A stretch of 56,168 nucleotides of DNA. It comes from Staphylococcus argensis (GTDB lineage: Bacteria > Bacillota > Bacilli > Staphylococcales > Staphylococcaceae). The position numbers were made by a program, and so were the translations under genes. The notes beneath the pieces are model-generated. The model was not told the origin of the DNA. It saw only the letters and a list, made by a program, of their open reading frames with translations, and ran no database searches. The stretch spans positions 190,506-246,673 of the forward strand of contig NZ_PPPX01000011.1 in the NCBI RefSeq assembly GCF_002902305.1, given 5' to 3'. Positions within the stretch are counted from its first letter, which is position 1; each line of letters begins with the position of its first letter. Of the stretch, positions 45,962-55,084 are shown in pieces.

Positions 45962-46191
45962 TTTTTCAATGTCGGCTCGAGACGCTTGATGGAGCTAGAC
46001 CACAACGAAAATCCATTCTTTGAGCTCTTTGAGTGAAAAGAATTAGTTGAGTGTGGTCCTACGCAGTAGCTAACTGAATTCGCAAAGGCTATCGCTTTCT
46101 CGAACTCTAGTTACCTTTCCAGGGGAAGTACTACGAAATCATAGATTTCTGTACTTCTCCCAAGCAAGCGAGAGTCATAACATTGAAAAAT
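45962..46191 (+). repeat. compound repeat: family B copy 4 with an embedded reversed family A element
   Basis: Near-identical over its length to 19892-20120. Outer TTTTTCAATG / CATTGAAAAA, GAAAATCCA and TTAGTTGA present, embedded A hairpin GGGGAAGTAC / GTACTTCTCCC. It sits between divergent genes. The 280 bp from 46192 to 46471 hold the promoter of the next gene; a weak WalR-like half (TGTTAA at 46264) is not convincing. Confidence 0.8.
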
Positions 46192-46471
46192 AAAATACTT
46201 TATTTTTTACTCTGTTACCTTACTGTTAAATTTACCCGTTATATTGATAACTTTAACAGTCATTGTTAATACTTTGAAATAATTGTATTTGTATATTTAT
46301 ATTTAACGGATAAATTTTAATATCCATGTAACCAATGTCATCGATCCAACTGTTATAGTGGAAAGCGTTGGTGAGACACAAACTCACAGTTTAGAAATTG
46401 AATCATCAAGCAAGCAGAGCACGACATTCAATCAAATAGATATCACAAATCATAATAGGAGGATATTTATC

Positions 46472-46837
46472 ATGAAAAAGTTATTACTCGCTTCTTTCGC
46501 AACATTATCTATCACTGCAGCAGGCGTGGGTGCAGCATCAGAAGCTAACACTGCTGACGCTGCTGAAACAGCGCAACAGTCCACGGATTCAGTTTACGAT
46601 GAATTTATCAATAACGGAGGCACGAAAGCCCTTTGGGATAATGTAGTTATGCCTGAATCTGGCGGCGATCCTAATGCTGTGAATGAGTTAGGTTATCGAG
46701 GATTAGGTCAAACGAAAGAATCTTGGGGTACTGGCTCTGTAGCTGAACAAACGCAAGGCATGGTGCAATACGCTAAAGAACGCTATGGTTCAATCGATCA
46801 AGCTATTGAATTCCGTCAATCTCACGGTTGGTGGTAA
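46472..46837 (+). CDS. short IsaA/SceD-type lytic transglycosylase-like secreted protein
   Basis: 121 aa from ATG 46472 (aggagga 8 bp upstream); a longer in-frame start at 46358 is not credible. Signal peptide of about 29 residues ending near TADAAE. The mature part is just the C-terminal transglycosylase-like core: WDNVVMPESGGDPNAVNE (putative catalytic Glu), GYRGLGQTKESWGTGSV and the family ending SHGWW. IsaA and SceD are about 230 aa, so the variable N-terminal half is missing. Either a minimal wall hydrolase or a natural truncation. Confidence 0.8.
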   Translation: MKKLLLASFATLSITAAGVGAASEANTADAAETAQQSTDSVYDEFINNGGTKALWDNVVMPESGGDPNAVNELGYRGLGQTKESWGTGSVAEQTQGMVQYAKERYGSIDQAIEFRQSHGWW

Positions 46838-46851
46838 CACTATAAATAAAG

Positions 46852-46888
46852 AACGAAAGCCCAACTCGAACGCGGCTTTCGTTTTTTT
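46852..46888 (+). terminator. intrinsic terminator
   Basis: AACGAAAGCC / GGCTTTCGTT stem, then T7. Confidence 0.92.
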
Positions 46889-46969
46889 ATATTTATATTG
46901 AGTTTCTATTATAAATTGTAGATACGTCATTGATTACTGTCATTTTTCCACTCGACAAATCATTACATA

Positions 46970-47842
46970 TCAATCTTGAATATTATTAGGTTCAGGATGC
47001 ACATAAACGTAAGAGACGCCACGTTCATGCATGTGTTGCTCTACTTCGTCGCATATGTGATGCGCCGCTTCAAGCGATAACTTAGCTTCCACGATTATTG
47101 TTACGTCCACGAAGACGCTACTTCCGTAATAACGTCCTTTAATATTTTCCACATCAAGTACATCAGGGACCTCGAGCACGTAACTTTTATAATACTCTAA
47201 ATCCCGTTCATTAAATCCATCACTTAAAGCAAAGATGGATTCGCGTAAAATATCAAAACCTGTATAAACGATGAGTATGCCAAGCAATAACGCAATAATC
47301 GTATCGACAATAGGAAGACCAAATTGTGTAAAAATGAGTCCTACCGCAGTTCCAATACTGACTAACGCATCGGATAGATTATCTTTGGACGCGGATCTAA
47401 GGGAACTACTTTGCGTTCTTTGTGCTAAACGATGATTAAAGTAATAGACAGCCAACATGACAAGGCCACCGATCATACTGACATAGATCGTCATCAAATT
47501 AGGGGTGTGTTGTTCTCCTGTCCAAAGTCTCGGCGTGTTCTCAATCAGCACCTGTACACCGACAAACATAATGATAAATGAGACTAAGAGCGTGGAGATA
47601 TTCTCAGATTTCAAATGACCATAAGGGTGGTTCTGATCGGGTGGTTTAATAGAAATCTTGAGTCCAATCAAGACTGCTAAGGAGACAAGGATATCCGTCA
47701 TATTATTTAAACCGTCTGCTCGAACGGCTGCAGAATGGTAGATAAACCCTGTGCCATACTTCAATGCAGCTAAGACGATATACACAACTAAACTTAAATA
47801 AGCTCCACGTTGAGCGGCTTTCAGATTCATGCTTTCGCCCAT
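46970..47842 (-). CDS. mntE: cation diffusion facilitator, Mn-type (MntE/MneP-like)
   Basis: 290 aa. Six membrane helices, then a cytoplasmic metal-sensing domain (about 210-290). Helix 2 has ADGLNNMTD and helix 5 SKDNLSDALVS: the positions that are His-Asp in zinc exporters are Asn-Asp here, the pattern of manganese exporters. DQNHPYGHLKSE is the conserved loop. Function as an Mn2+ exporter is inferred from these residues. No yybP-type riboswitch was seen in the leader. Confidence 0.8.
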   Translation of the reverse strand: MGESMNLKAAQRGAYLSLVVYIVLAALKYGTGFIYHSAAVRADGLNNMTDILVSLAVLIGLKISIKPPDQNHPYGHLKSENISTLLVSFIIMFVGVQVLIENTPRLWTGEQHTPNLMTIYVSMIGGLVMLAVYYFNHRLAQRTQSSSLRSASKDNLSDALVSIGTAVGLIFTQFGLPIVDTIIALLLGILIVYTGFDILRESIFALSDGFNERDLEYYKSYVLEVPDVLDVENIKGRYYGSSVFVDVTIIVEAKLSLEAAHHICDEVEQHMHERGVSYVYVHPEPNNIQD

Positions 47843-48051
47843 GATTCACACCCACCTTAAAGAAGATTAGGACTCTATTATGACGCATGCTTTGAAAGCT
47901 TACAACGATTTTTATTGGAAAATTATTTAATATAAAACGTTAAAAATTTTTATTAGCCTCTCCTAAAAGATTTATTCTCTACTACACTTGATATCACAAC
48001 GTCTTCGCATCTTTGTACTTCCACACCATCACTTTCTCGCACTGCTTCACG

Positions 48052-48435
48052 TTAACGATCCTGCAAAATATATTTCGATAAAATAAATGTCACAGGAATC
48101 GTAATAATCAAACCAGCGAATGGCGCGATAACGGAATTGATATGAAAGAAACGTACGAAAATGAATAACAATAATGTTTGCATTCCGACATTAACAAGTT
48201 GTGTAACCGGAAATTGTAGAAACTTTCGCAATGTCGGTTGAACCTTATATACGAAATAACAATTGAGATAATACGAAATAATGAGTGCGACGATAAATCC
48301 TGTGATGTGGCTAACTATGTAATGGATATTACAGATTTTAAGCAATAATAAATATACCACATAGTAATTGAACGTATTAATACCACCCACAATAATAAAT
48401 TTAATGATTTCTAAGTGTAATTGATTGAGTTTCAT
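48052..48435 (-). CDS. GtrA-family membrane protein
   Basis: 127 aa with four membrane helices. GtrA signature IIKFIIVGGINTFNYYVVYL at the N-terminus and NCYFVYKVQ after helix 2. GtrA proteins take part in moving lipid-linked sugars or teichoic acid decorations across the membrane. No glycosyltransferase is adjacent. Single gene. Confidence 0.85.
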   Translation of the reverse strand: MKLNQLHLEIIKFIIVGGINTFNYYVVYLLLLKICNIHYIVSHITGFIVALIISYYLNCYFVYKVQPTLRKFLQFPVTQLVNVGMQTLLLFIFVRFFHINSVIAPFAGLIITIPVTFILSKYILQDR

Positions 48436-48711
48436 TGAACATATAACCTCATTAACTAAATTGCTTTAAGCGACGCCTCGTTTCGTATAGAGCTAGTACA
48501 CCTAAATTGCGAACCTCCATCATCCCCATCGAGACATCGTAATAAATATTAGTGAGCGCTTCTCACTTTTACTATAGGCTACTCTACCCTGTAAACGCTG
48601 AACTGTAACCGCCATACATTTCATTCTGTGCCCCATTACTTTATACTGGATATAACTACTTTGCAACTCAAGAACGGTTAAGTGAGAAGTATTCTATTGG
48701 GGGGTTAAGTT

Positions 48712-49872
48712 ATGGATTTAGAAAAGGTCATCATCGCACCAGATTCATTTAAAGAAAGTATGTCTGCAAAGGAAGCGTCGGAAGCCATCCTGCGTGGTTT
48801 CGCCAAAGTATATCCACTATCCGTAACAGACTATTCACTGATTCCTATGGCAGATGGTGGTGAAGGAACGACAGAAGCATTGTCTGAAGCGTTACAAGCC
48901 GAACGCGTAACTGCAGAGATGCACGATCCATTAATGCGTGAAATTACTAGTAGTTACGCTTATGCATCAGACAGTCAAACTGCTGTTATTGAAATGGCAA
49001 GTGCTTCAGGCTTAGATCTCTTAACCCCAGAAGAACGTCATCCTGCGCGTACTTCCTCTTACGGTACAGGCGAATTAATTCAGGACGCGCTAGACCGTGG
49101 TGCGACACGTATTATTCTAGGTATTGGTGGTAGCGCAACGAATGACGGTGGCGTGGGTATGATGCGTGCCCTTGGTGTTCATTTCTTAGACGACCAAAAT
49201 CAATCGATTAAACATGGTGGTGCAGCACTAGCTGAAATTCAAACTATAGATACTTCCCATCTGGATGCCCGTTTGAAACAAATTGATATTACCGTCGCAT
49301 GTGATGTTCGCAACCCACTTCTTGGTAAGGATGGCGCAACGTATACTTACGGGCGTCAGAAAGGCGCTGATGATGCGATGCTCACTCAACTTGAAGCAGC
49401 TTTATCGCATTATCACTCTCAAATTGCTGCCCACCTTTCTCAAGATGTTAAAAATATTCCAGGCGCAGGTGCAGCTGGCGGTTTAGGTACAGCACTCCTC
49501 GCCTTTTTACACGCAGAACTGACGCCTGGGATTGAAGTCGTCTTACAAGAAACCAACTTTGCGCATCACGTTAAAGATGCCGATCTCGTCATTACTGGTG
49601 AAGGTCAGATGGATTACCAATCTATCTATGGCAAGACGCCTATAGGTGTGGCACAAGTCGCTCAACGTCATGGTGTGTCTGTCATCGCTATCAATGGCGT
49701 GCTAGGTGACGGCTATCAGGCAGTATACGAACATGGTATCGCTGCAGCTTTCAGTATGTTACAGCGCAATGTGAGTTTAGACACTGCTTTAAAAAATGGT
49801 CCTTTAAATTTAGAATATACCTCAGAGAACGTAGCACGTATTCTGAATTTAAGTTACAATAGTAACAATTAA
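48712..49872 (+). CDS. glxK: glycerate kinase
   Basis: 386 aa, GarK/GlxK type. KVIIAPDSFKESMSAKEA at the N-terminus, PMADGGEGTTEAL, GIGGSATNDGGVGMMRALG and VITGEGQMDYQSIYGKTP near the C-terminus, all diagnostic. It phosphorylates glycerate to a phosphoglycerate that enters glycolysis. ATG 48712 follows ggggggtt. A Bcr-type transporter gene follows 42 bp later in the same direction and may be co-transcribed. Confidence 0.92.
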   Translation: MDLEKVIIAPDSFKESMSAKEASEAILRGFAKVYPLSVTDYSLIPMADGGEGTTEALSEALQAERVTAEMHDPLMREITSSYAYASDSQTAVIEMASASGLDLLTPEERHPARTSSYGTGELIQDALDRGATRIILGIGGSATNDGGVGMMRALGVHFLDDQNQSIKHGGAALAEIQTIDTSHLDARLKQIDITVACDVRNPLLGKDGATYTYGRQKGADDAMLTQLEAALSHYHSQIAAHLSQDVKNIPGAGAAGGLGTALLAFLHAELTPGIEVVLQETNFAHHVKDADLVITGEGQMDYQSIYGKTPIGVAQVAQRHGVSVIAINGVLGDGYQAVYEHGIAAAFSMLQRNVSLDTALKNGPLNLEYTSENVARILNLSYNSNN

Positions 49873-49914
49873 TTTAGTGACGCTCTGACAAGTCACGTGT
49901 AAAGGAGTAATCTC

Positions 49915-51114
49915 ATGAATCAACCACTTTCACAACGCTTCCCATTGATGCTCATCATCGTCCTAGGTATCATGACGACATTTGGTCCCCTGACGATTGA
50001 TATGTACAATGTCTCACTCACAAATGTGAAAAGTAGTTTCGACATCACTGCTTCGGAAGCTCAATTAACTTTATCTACCGCTATGATTGGTTTAGCGATT
50101 GGACAGTTCCTCTTTGGACCATTGTCTGATGCGTTTGGACGTAAGAAAGTCGCTCTAACCATTATAGCTATCTATGTCATTGCGTCAGTTGTGGCAATCT
50201 TTACATCTACACTTCCATTCTTCTTGATCTTGCGTTTCATCCAAGGGATGACAGGTGGTGGCGCTATCGTTATCGCGAAAGCGTCTGTAGGTGATAAGCA
50301 GGAAGGAACGAAACTTGCGAAGTCTATTTCTGCTTTGCTCGTCGTTAACGGTATTGTCACTATTATCGCACCGCTACTCGGAGGCTATGCGCTTACGCTA
50401 GGGAACTGGAAAGCGATCTTTGTTCTTCTTGCGGTGATTAGTTTAGTTATTCTACTACTTGCTGGTTATAAAATGGAAGAAACGCGCGAACAGAATGTAG
50501 CGCGCTTGAATTTCCCAGAAATTATCCAGGATTATGGGACGTTATTGAAGAAACCGAGTTTCTTATTGCCAATGTTTATTCAAGGCTTAACTTACGTCAT
50601 GTTGTTCAGCTTTGCTTCGGCGGCACCGTTTATTACGGCGAATATGTATCATTTATCGCCACAGAAATTTAGTGTGATTATTACGATGAATGGTATTGGT
50701 TTAATTATTATTAGTCAGCTGACTGCGTTGTTGGTTGAGTATTTCAACCGTTTGACGTTGTTGATTACGTTGACGATTGTGCAGATGGCGGGTGTGGCGC
50801 TGATTATTGCTTCGGTGACGGCGCATTTGCCGTTATGGCTGTTGATTTTTGGCTTCTTCTTGAATGTGTGTCCGGTGACGGGGATTGGCCCATTGAGTTT
50901 CGCGTTGGCGATGGAGTCGCGTTCGGGCGGTAGTGGTAATGCTTCGAGTTTGCTGGGCTTGTTCCAGTTTATCTTGGGTGGTGCTGTGAGTCCGCTTGTT
51001 GGTATTCAGGGGGAGAATAGTGTGCAGCCGTATGTGATTTTGTTGGTTGTGACGTCTGTGTTGATTGTGGCGTTGCAGGTGATGTTGAATGTGCGGCGTC
51101 GTCGTTTGGGTTAA
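49915..51114 (+). CDS. Bcr/CflA-family MFS drug transporter
   Basis: 399 aa, twelve membrane helices. FGPLTIDMYNVSLTNV in helix 1, the FGPLSDAFGRKKV loop motif and RFIQGMTGGGAIVIAK in helix 4 mark the Bcr/CflA group. It probably exports a drug or small metabolite. Odd feature: from about 50,500 to the stop the coding strand turns strongly G+T-rich. Leu is almost always TTG, and third positions favour G or T, unlike the first half. ATG 49915 follows aaaggagt. Confidence 0.88.
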   Translation: MNQPLSQRFPLMLIIVLGIMTTFGPLTIDMYNVSLTNVKSSFDITASEAQLTLSTAMIGLAIGQFLFGPLSDAFGRKKVALTIIAIYVIASVVAIFTSTLPFFLILRFIQGMTGGGAIVIAKASVGDKQEGTKLAKSISALLVVNGIVTIIAPLLGGYALTLGNWKAIFVLLAVISLVILLLAGYKMEETREQNVARLNFPEIIQDYGTLLKKPSFLLPMFIQGLTYVMLFSFASAAPFITANMYHLSPQKFSVIITMNGIGLIIISQLTALLVEYFNRLTLLITLTIVQMAGVALIIASVTAHLPLWLLIFGFFLNVCPVTGIGPLSFALAMESRSGGSGNASSLLGLFQFILGGAVSPLVGIQGENSVQPYVILLVVTSVLIVALQVMLNVRRRRLG

Positions 51115-51132
51115 GGTAAAATGTGTGTGGTG

Positions 51133-51210
51133 CTAATTTGTGTTCGTAGGAATATAGTGTTTTGTACTAATTTGTATTCGTAGGAATGTGGAGTTTGTTC
51201 CTAATTTGCA
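51133..51210 (+). repeat. tandem 34-bp repeat (two full units and a partial)
   Basis: CTAATTTG recurs at 51133, 51167 and 51201. Full units run 51133-51166 and 51167-51200 and share GTRTTCGTAGGAAT plus a TGT/TTTGT-rich tail. The third copy breaks off into the family C element. Directly follows the bcr stop. Confidence 0.8.
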
Positions 51211-51375
51211 ATACTGCGTATTGGGTGGGAGAAACGGCTCGCGTTCTTAGGGGGTCACGCTCAACTAAGTAATAACGCTTGTTGTGCGTTATGAATGGAT
51301 TTTCACTGTGCCCTTGATACCTCGGGAGTCGCACCACCTCTTTTATACTCGTCTTGCAATTGTATCTAGGTATTT
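51203..51375 (-). repeat. family C repeat, inverted solitary copy
   Basis: Read on the minus strand: ctagatacaattgcaa, then GGTGGTGCGACTCCCGAGG, GGCACAGTGAAAATCCA, ataacgc / gcgttat hairpin, TTAGTTGAGCGTGACCCCCT and tctcccacccaatacgcag. The first half is nearly identical to the copy at 55,650, the second half to that at 55,930. To its right up to 51,500 the homology to the array flank continues (gaaacact reversed at 51461). Confidence 0.8.
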
Positions 51376-51691
51376 TAATACTTTTCTTATCACACTAAAT
51401 ATTCCATTAACCATACCCAACACAACATACACTTTCTCTTATTTATTTGGTTTTAATATAAGTGTTTCGAGGAAGAGAGTGTTTCTTACTAAATCTAAAT
51501 AAGATTAATTAGAGAGAATGGCGTCTTTGAATAGTGCCATTCTCCTTTTTTGTATCGAGGTTAAATTCAATTATTTATTCAACGACTCGTCATTAATATA
51601 AAGTATTCTATTCGATCACTTTGCTCTATACTTTTACCAGCTGTTTCATCTATAATAAATATACTAAATTGACATGAAAGAGGGACATGAG

Positions 51692-52306
51692 ATGAAGTGT
51701 ATGTTGCCTGTGAAACCGTTAAGTCAGCTGTTTCCTGTGCCTATGGTCATGGGGTGTGAAGGTGTGGCTGCTGCTATGCTCTTACAATACAATCATTGTC
51801 GCATCAAGCCGACCACCATTATGAAGGATTGGCCGAAGCACCATAATAATCCGCGTAAGGGTTATGTAGGTCATCAATTGTTGGTGAAGTTTGGGTTTCA
51901 TCAAACGATCTTTCCTCAGGCGTATGTACCTCATCTGAAGCAGTTTCATGATGGTTTTAAAGATGGTACGGGCAAGTCGCTAGAAGAGCTTGAAAGCATC
52001 TTGAAAGCAGGTCAGCCCGTTCTTATTTATCATACAGTTCTCGGTCAATCGCCTGCGCGTCGTTGGTTTAAGTTGGATGGCACGAAAGAGCAGCTCACTT
52101 CAAATATTCATACCACCGTGTTAATCGGTTATGACGACAAGTATTACTATTACATTGATCCGCTGTGGAGTCAGTGGTTTCACTCTGTCTACGTGCCGGC
52201 GTTTATTCCTAACCGCTTCCAAGTCATTCGTATGCCTAAAGCTCGCATGAGACAAAGTTATGATGCGCCTGGGCGTATGTGTATTTATATTCAGCCGACT
52301 CGTTAA
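51692..52306 (+). CDS. C39-like (peptidase_C39_2) cysteine peptidase-family protein
   Basis: 204 aa from ATG 51692 with aaagagggac upstream; an earlier in-frame ATG at 51674 has none. Papain-like fold: Cys22 in PMVMGCEGVAAAMLL, His in NIHTTVLIGYDD and the following YYYIDPLWSQW give a Cys-His-Asp arrangement. No signal peptide. C39_2 proteins often occur as cell-wall or secreted factors; here the location and substrate are unknown. Bracketed by the inverted family C repeat on the left. Confidence 0.75.
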   Translation: MKCMLPVKPLSQLFPVPMVMGCEGVAAAMLLQYNHCRIKPTTIMKDWPKHHNNPRKGYVGHQLLVKFGFHQTIFPQAYVPHLKQFHDGFKDGTGKSLEELESILKAGQPVLIYHTVLGQSPARRWFKLDGTKEQLTSNIHTTVLIGYDDKYYYYIDPLWSQWFHSVYVPAFIPNRFQVIRMPKARMRQSYDAPGRMCIYIQPTR

Positions 52307-52339
52307 GTGTTTTTACCTTTTAAAAATAACTTCACCTAA

Positions 52340-53149
52340 CTAGATTTCAATTACTTGTAACGTCTGAGTCATTTCCCGGGAAATATCGGCTGTACGCCAC
52401 TGTCTTGGATAACCGAGGCATGGACAAATGTATTCAATGTCTTGGTCGGTAAGGCGTTTTCTAAAATGCACATGACCCATCACACTATAACGGATCGGGT
52501 AATGATGATAAATGTCCGCAAATTTCGAAGTGCCGAGATAGGCGTTAAAGAAATCGAACAGACGATGTGGAAGTGGGACGACGAATTGCGGATGTGTCAC
52601 CACATGTGTGACGAGAATAATTTGGCGATCTCCTACTTTCGCAAGGTCTTCTTTAGTATGTTCAACTGCGCGTTCTGCAAGTTCTAAATCTTTGTAAGGC
52701 AAGTCAATGCGCTCTTTATCTTGCCAAGTCGCGCCGTAGAATTTGCCTCGAGCGAGACGCTCTTGGGTAAACTTTGAACTGGCGTAGCTATAATTGTACC
52801 AGCCCGTGTTACCGACTATCGCCCACGCGTCGTTAATGATATAAGGCGACCCTACTAGGCATTCGTCCATATCACGATAACGTTGAAGTATCTCTGCTGT
52901 AGATGGTTGATCTTCTGACGTCCATAAATCATGATTGCCTGGGACGAAACGAATGGTTATATCTGTAAGCTGTTCCAAGCGTTGAATAAAGTCCACCACT
53001 ATATCATTTCGATTGGCGATATCTCCAGCTATAATGAGTAAATCCACCTCGTGCTGTCTTACACTCTGACTCAACACTTTCGCATAGTCGTTGGGTGTCA
53101 GGTCAATATGTCGATCCACATGTAAATCAGCAATCAATCCTATCTTCAT
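52340..53149 (-). CDS. calcineurin-like metallophosphoesterase
   Basis: 269 aa from ATG 53149 (aaagggga upstream). All metal-binding motifs are present: LIADLHVDRH (DxH), IIAGDIANRND (GDxxxR/N), FVPGNHDLW (GNHD), LVTHVVTHP and VMGHVHFRK (GHxH). A di-metal phosphoesterase of the YmdB/Icc-like broad group; the substrate is unknown. Convergent with the C39-like gene, with only 33 bp between them. Confidence 0.88.
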   Translation of the reverse strand: MKIGLIADLHVDRHIDLTPNDYAKVLSQSVRQHEVDLLIIAGDIANRNDIVVDFIQRLEQLTDITIRFVPGNHDLWTSEDQPSTAEILQRYRDMDECLVGSPYIINDAWAIVGNTGWYNYSYASSKFTQERLARGKFYGATWQDKERIDLPYKDLELAERAVEHTKEDLAKVGDRQIILVTHVVTHPQFVVPLPHRLFDFFNAYLGTSKFADIYHHYPIRYSVMGHVHFRKRLTDQDIEYICPCLGYPRQWRTADISREMTQTLQVIEI

Positions 53150-53395
53150 CACACACTTCCCCTTTCTCATGATAGTCACATTATAAAGGGTAGATGCATT
53201 CCTCACCTATCGAACTGCTTAACTCATGTGATGATTACTGCACGTGAACGTGCTCACTTCAGCCACTTTCTCAACTTCTTTCTCGGTTTATTAATTTAAA
53301 ATGAATTCTCGTGATTTCGGAGTCATATCACATAGTACTTCCCCACATTAAATGCTAAAATATTGAGTAATACACTACACAGATGAGGAGACCCT

Positions 53396-55084
53396 ATGTA
53401 TTTATTAGAAGCATTTTTAATCTTTATACTCGCGGTGGTCATCAGCTCAATCATACATAATCGACTGCCGAAAGTACCTATGGCTTTCATCCAAATTGCC
53501 CTAGGTGTTTGTCTATTTATCCTACCTATCCCACTCCACTTCGAATTTGATTCAGAAGTGTTTATGATGGCGGTCATCGCGCCACTCTTATTCGTCGAAG
53601 GGACGCATGTCTCTCGTACGAAGCTACTTGAATATCGTAAGCCGATCATCCTGATGGCGATGGCACTTGTCTTCACGACTGTCATTGGTGTCGGCTTCTT
53701 TATCCATTGGATTTGGCCACACTTACCGATGCCAGCTGCTTTTGCGATTGCGGCAATCCTATGTCCAACAGACGCAGTTGCTGTGCAAGCGATTACGAAA
53801 GGTAAAGTCCTTCCCAAAGGTGCAATGTCGATTCTCGAAGGCGAGTCATTGTTGAATGACGCTGCCGGTATCATTTCATTTAAAATTGCAGTTACTGCAC
53901 TTGTCACAGGCGCGTTCTCTGCCTTAAATGCAATTAGTCAATTTATCATTTCCACTATTATAGGTGTGTTGATTGGATTTATTATCGGCTTTGTCATCGT
54001 GCGTTTACGTGTCTATCTTTCTGCGAATAAAGGTTTAAAAGACAGTAACACGCTCATCTTTATTCAGTTATTAACACCCTTCGCAGTGTATTTGTTAGCT
54101 GAAGAACTCCACGCTTCTGGCATCATTGCAGTAGTAGTGGCTGGATTAGTTCACGGTTTCGAACATGACCGTTTAATTCGTGCACAAACCGAGCTACAAA
54201 TGAGTTACAACCAAATTTGGGATACGCTAAGTTATGCGCTCAACGGCTTCGTCTTTGTCGTGCTCGGCTATATCGTGCCAAAGGTTGTCATCGATATCGT
54301 GGAACATGAACCAGAGAACATTCATTTCTTGATTATTACCACCCTGCTCATTGCCTTGGCGATCTACATCGTGCGTTTCATCTGGGTCTACATTTGGTTT
54401 AAAGACTTTTACTATCCACGAAACATTCAGTCATACTTAGACGAAGAAACCGATACACCGCCAAGACGAGGTGCTTATGCGTTAGTCATGACGATGTGCG
54501 GCATCCACGGTACCATTTCGCTCTCAATGGCTCTGACATTACCTACGATGCTTGCTAACCATCATGCCTTTACTTTTAAAAATGACCTATTATTCATCGC
54601 ATCCTTAATGGTCTTAATCAGCTTAGTAATGGCACAAGTCGTCTTACCACTCATCACACCTTCAGCATCACGTAAAGAACAACAAACGATGAGTTATCAA
54701 ACGACTAAAATTTATATTCTTGAACGCGTGATTAGCTATTTTAGAGAACAAGGTAAACAACACAAAGATGAAAACTATAGTGCGATTATTTCCTCGTACT
54801 TCGATGAGCTACTCTTCCTCCTACAAATCGAACCGGAGAATAAAAATGCGAAAGAAGTAAAACGCCTAGAAGATCTCGCATCAGAAGTCGAAACTGAAAC
54901 ACTTGAACAACTTGTTGCACAAGATAAGATTGATCGCGCTGTCCTACAGAAATACCATACAGCGATTGAAAACACTGTACACTACCGCGAATCAACATTC
55001 GTGCAGAGATTCAAAACGCGCATTAAAATGTTCGCCCTACGTTATCGCGCAAAGAACAAACGAACGAAAACGTCTTCGAAGTGA
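53396..55084 (+). CDS. CPA1-family Na+/H+ antiporter
   Basis: 562 aa. About twelve membrane helices (1-410): FVEGTHVSRTKLLEYRKP, then ILCPTDAVAVQAITK and LEGESLLNDAAGI, the ion-site motifs of NhaP/CPA1 exchangers, and GIHGTISLSMAL. A cytoplasmic tail follows. The last third becomes A+C-rich on the coding strand. The frame stops at 55084, but a following frame overlapping by 4 bp looks like the rest of the cytoplasmic domain. ATG 53396 follows gatgagga. Confidence 0.85.
   Translation: MYLLEAFLIFILAVVISSIIHNRLPKVPMAFIQIALGVCLFILPIPLHFEFDSEVFMMAVIAPLLFVEGTHVSRTKLLEYRKPIILMAMALVFTTVIGVGFFIHWIWPHLPMPAAFAIAAILCPTDAVAVQAITKGKVLPKGAMSILEGESLLNDAAGIISFKIAVTALVTGAFSALNAISQFIISTIIGVLIGFIIGFVIVRLRVYLSANKGLKDSNTLIFIQLLTPFAVYLLAEELHASGIIAVVVAGLVHGFEHDRLIRAQTELQMSYNQIWDTLSYALNGFVFVVLGYIVPKVVIDIVEHEPENIHFLIITTLLIALAIYIVRFIWVYIWFKDFYYPRNIQSYLDEETDTPPRRGAYALVMTMCGIHGTISLSMALTLPTMLANHHAFTFKNDLLFIASLMVLISLVMAQVVLPLITPSASRKEQQTMSYQTTKIYILERVISYFREQGKQHKDENYSAIISSYFDELLFLLQIEPENKNAKEVKRLEDLASEVETETLEQLVAQDKIDRAVLQKYHTAIENTVHYRESTFVQRFKTRIKMFALRYRAKNKRTKTSSK

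Noticed and set aside
46260..46285. WalR-like site upstream of the IsaA-like gene
   Set aside because: Only the first half (TGTTAA) fits TGTWAH-N5-TGTWAH; the second half has several mismatches.
53323..53907. 194-aa minus-strand frame opposite the antiporter gene
   Set aside because: Antisense to conserved membrane helices; composition is a mirror of the real gene and no promoter or ribosome site was found.
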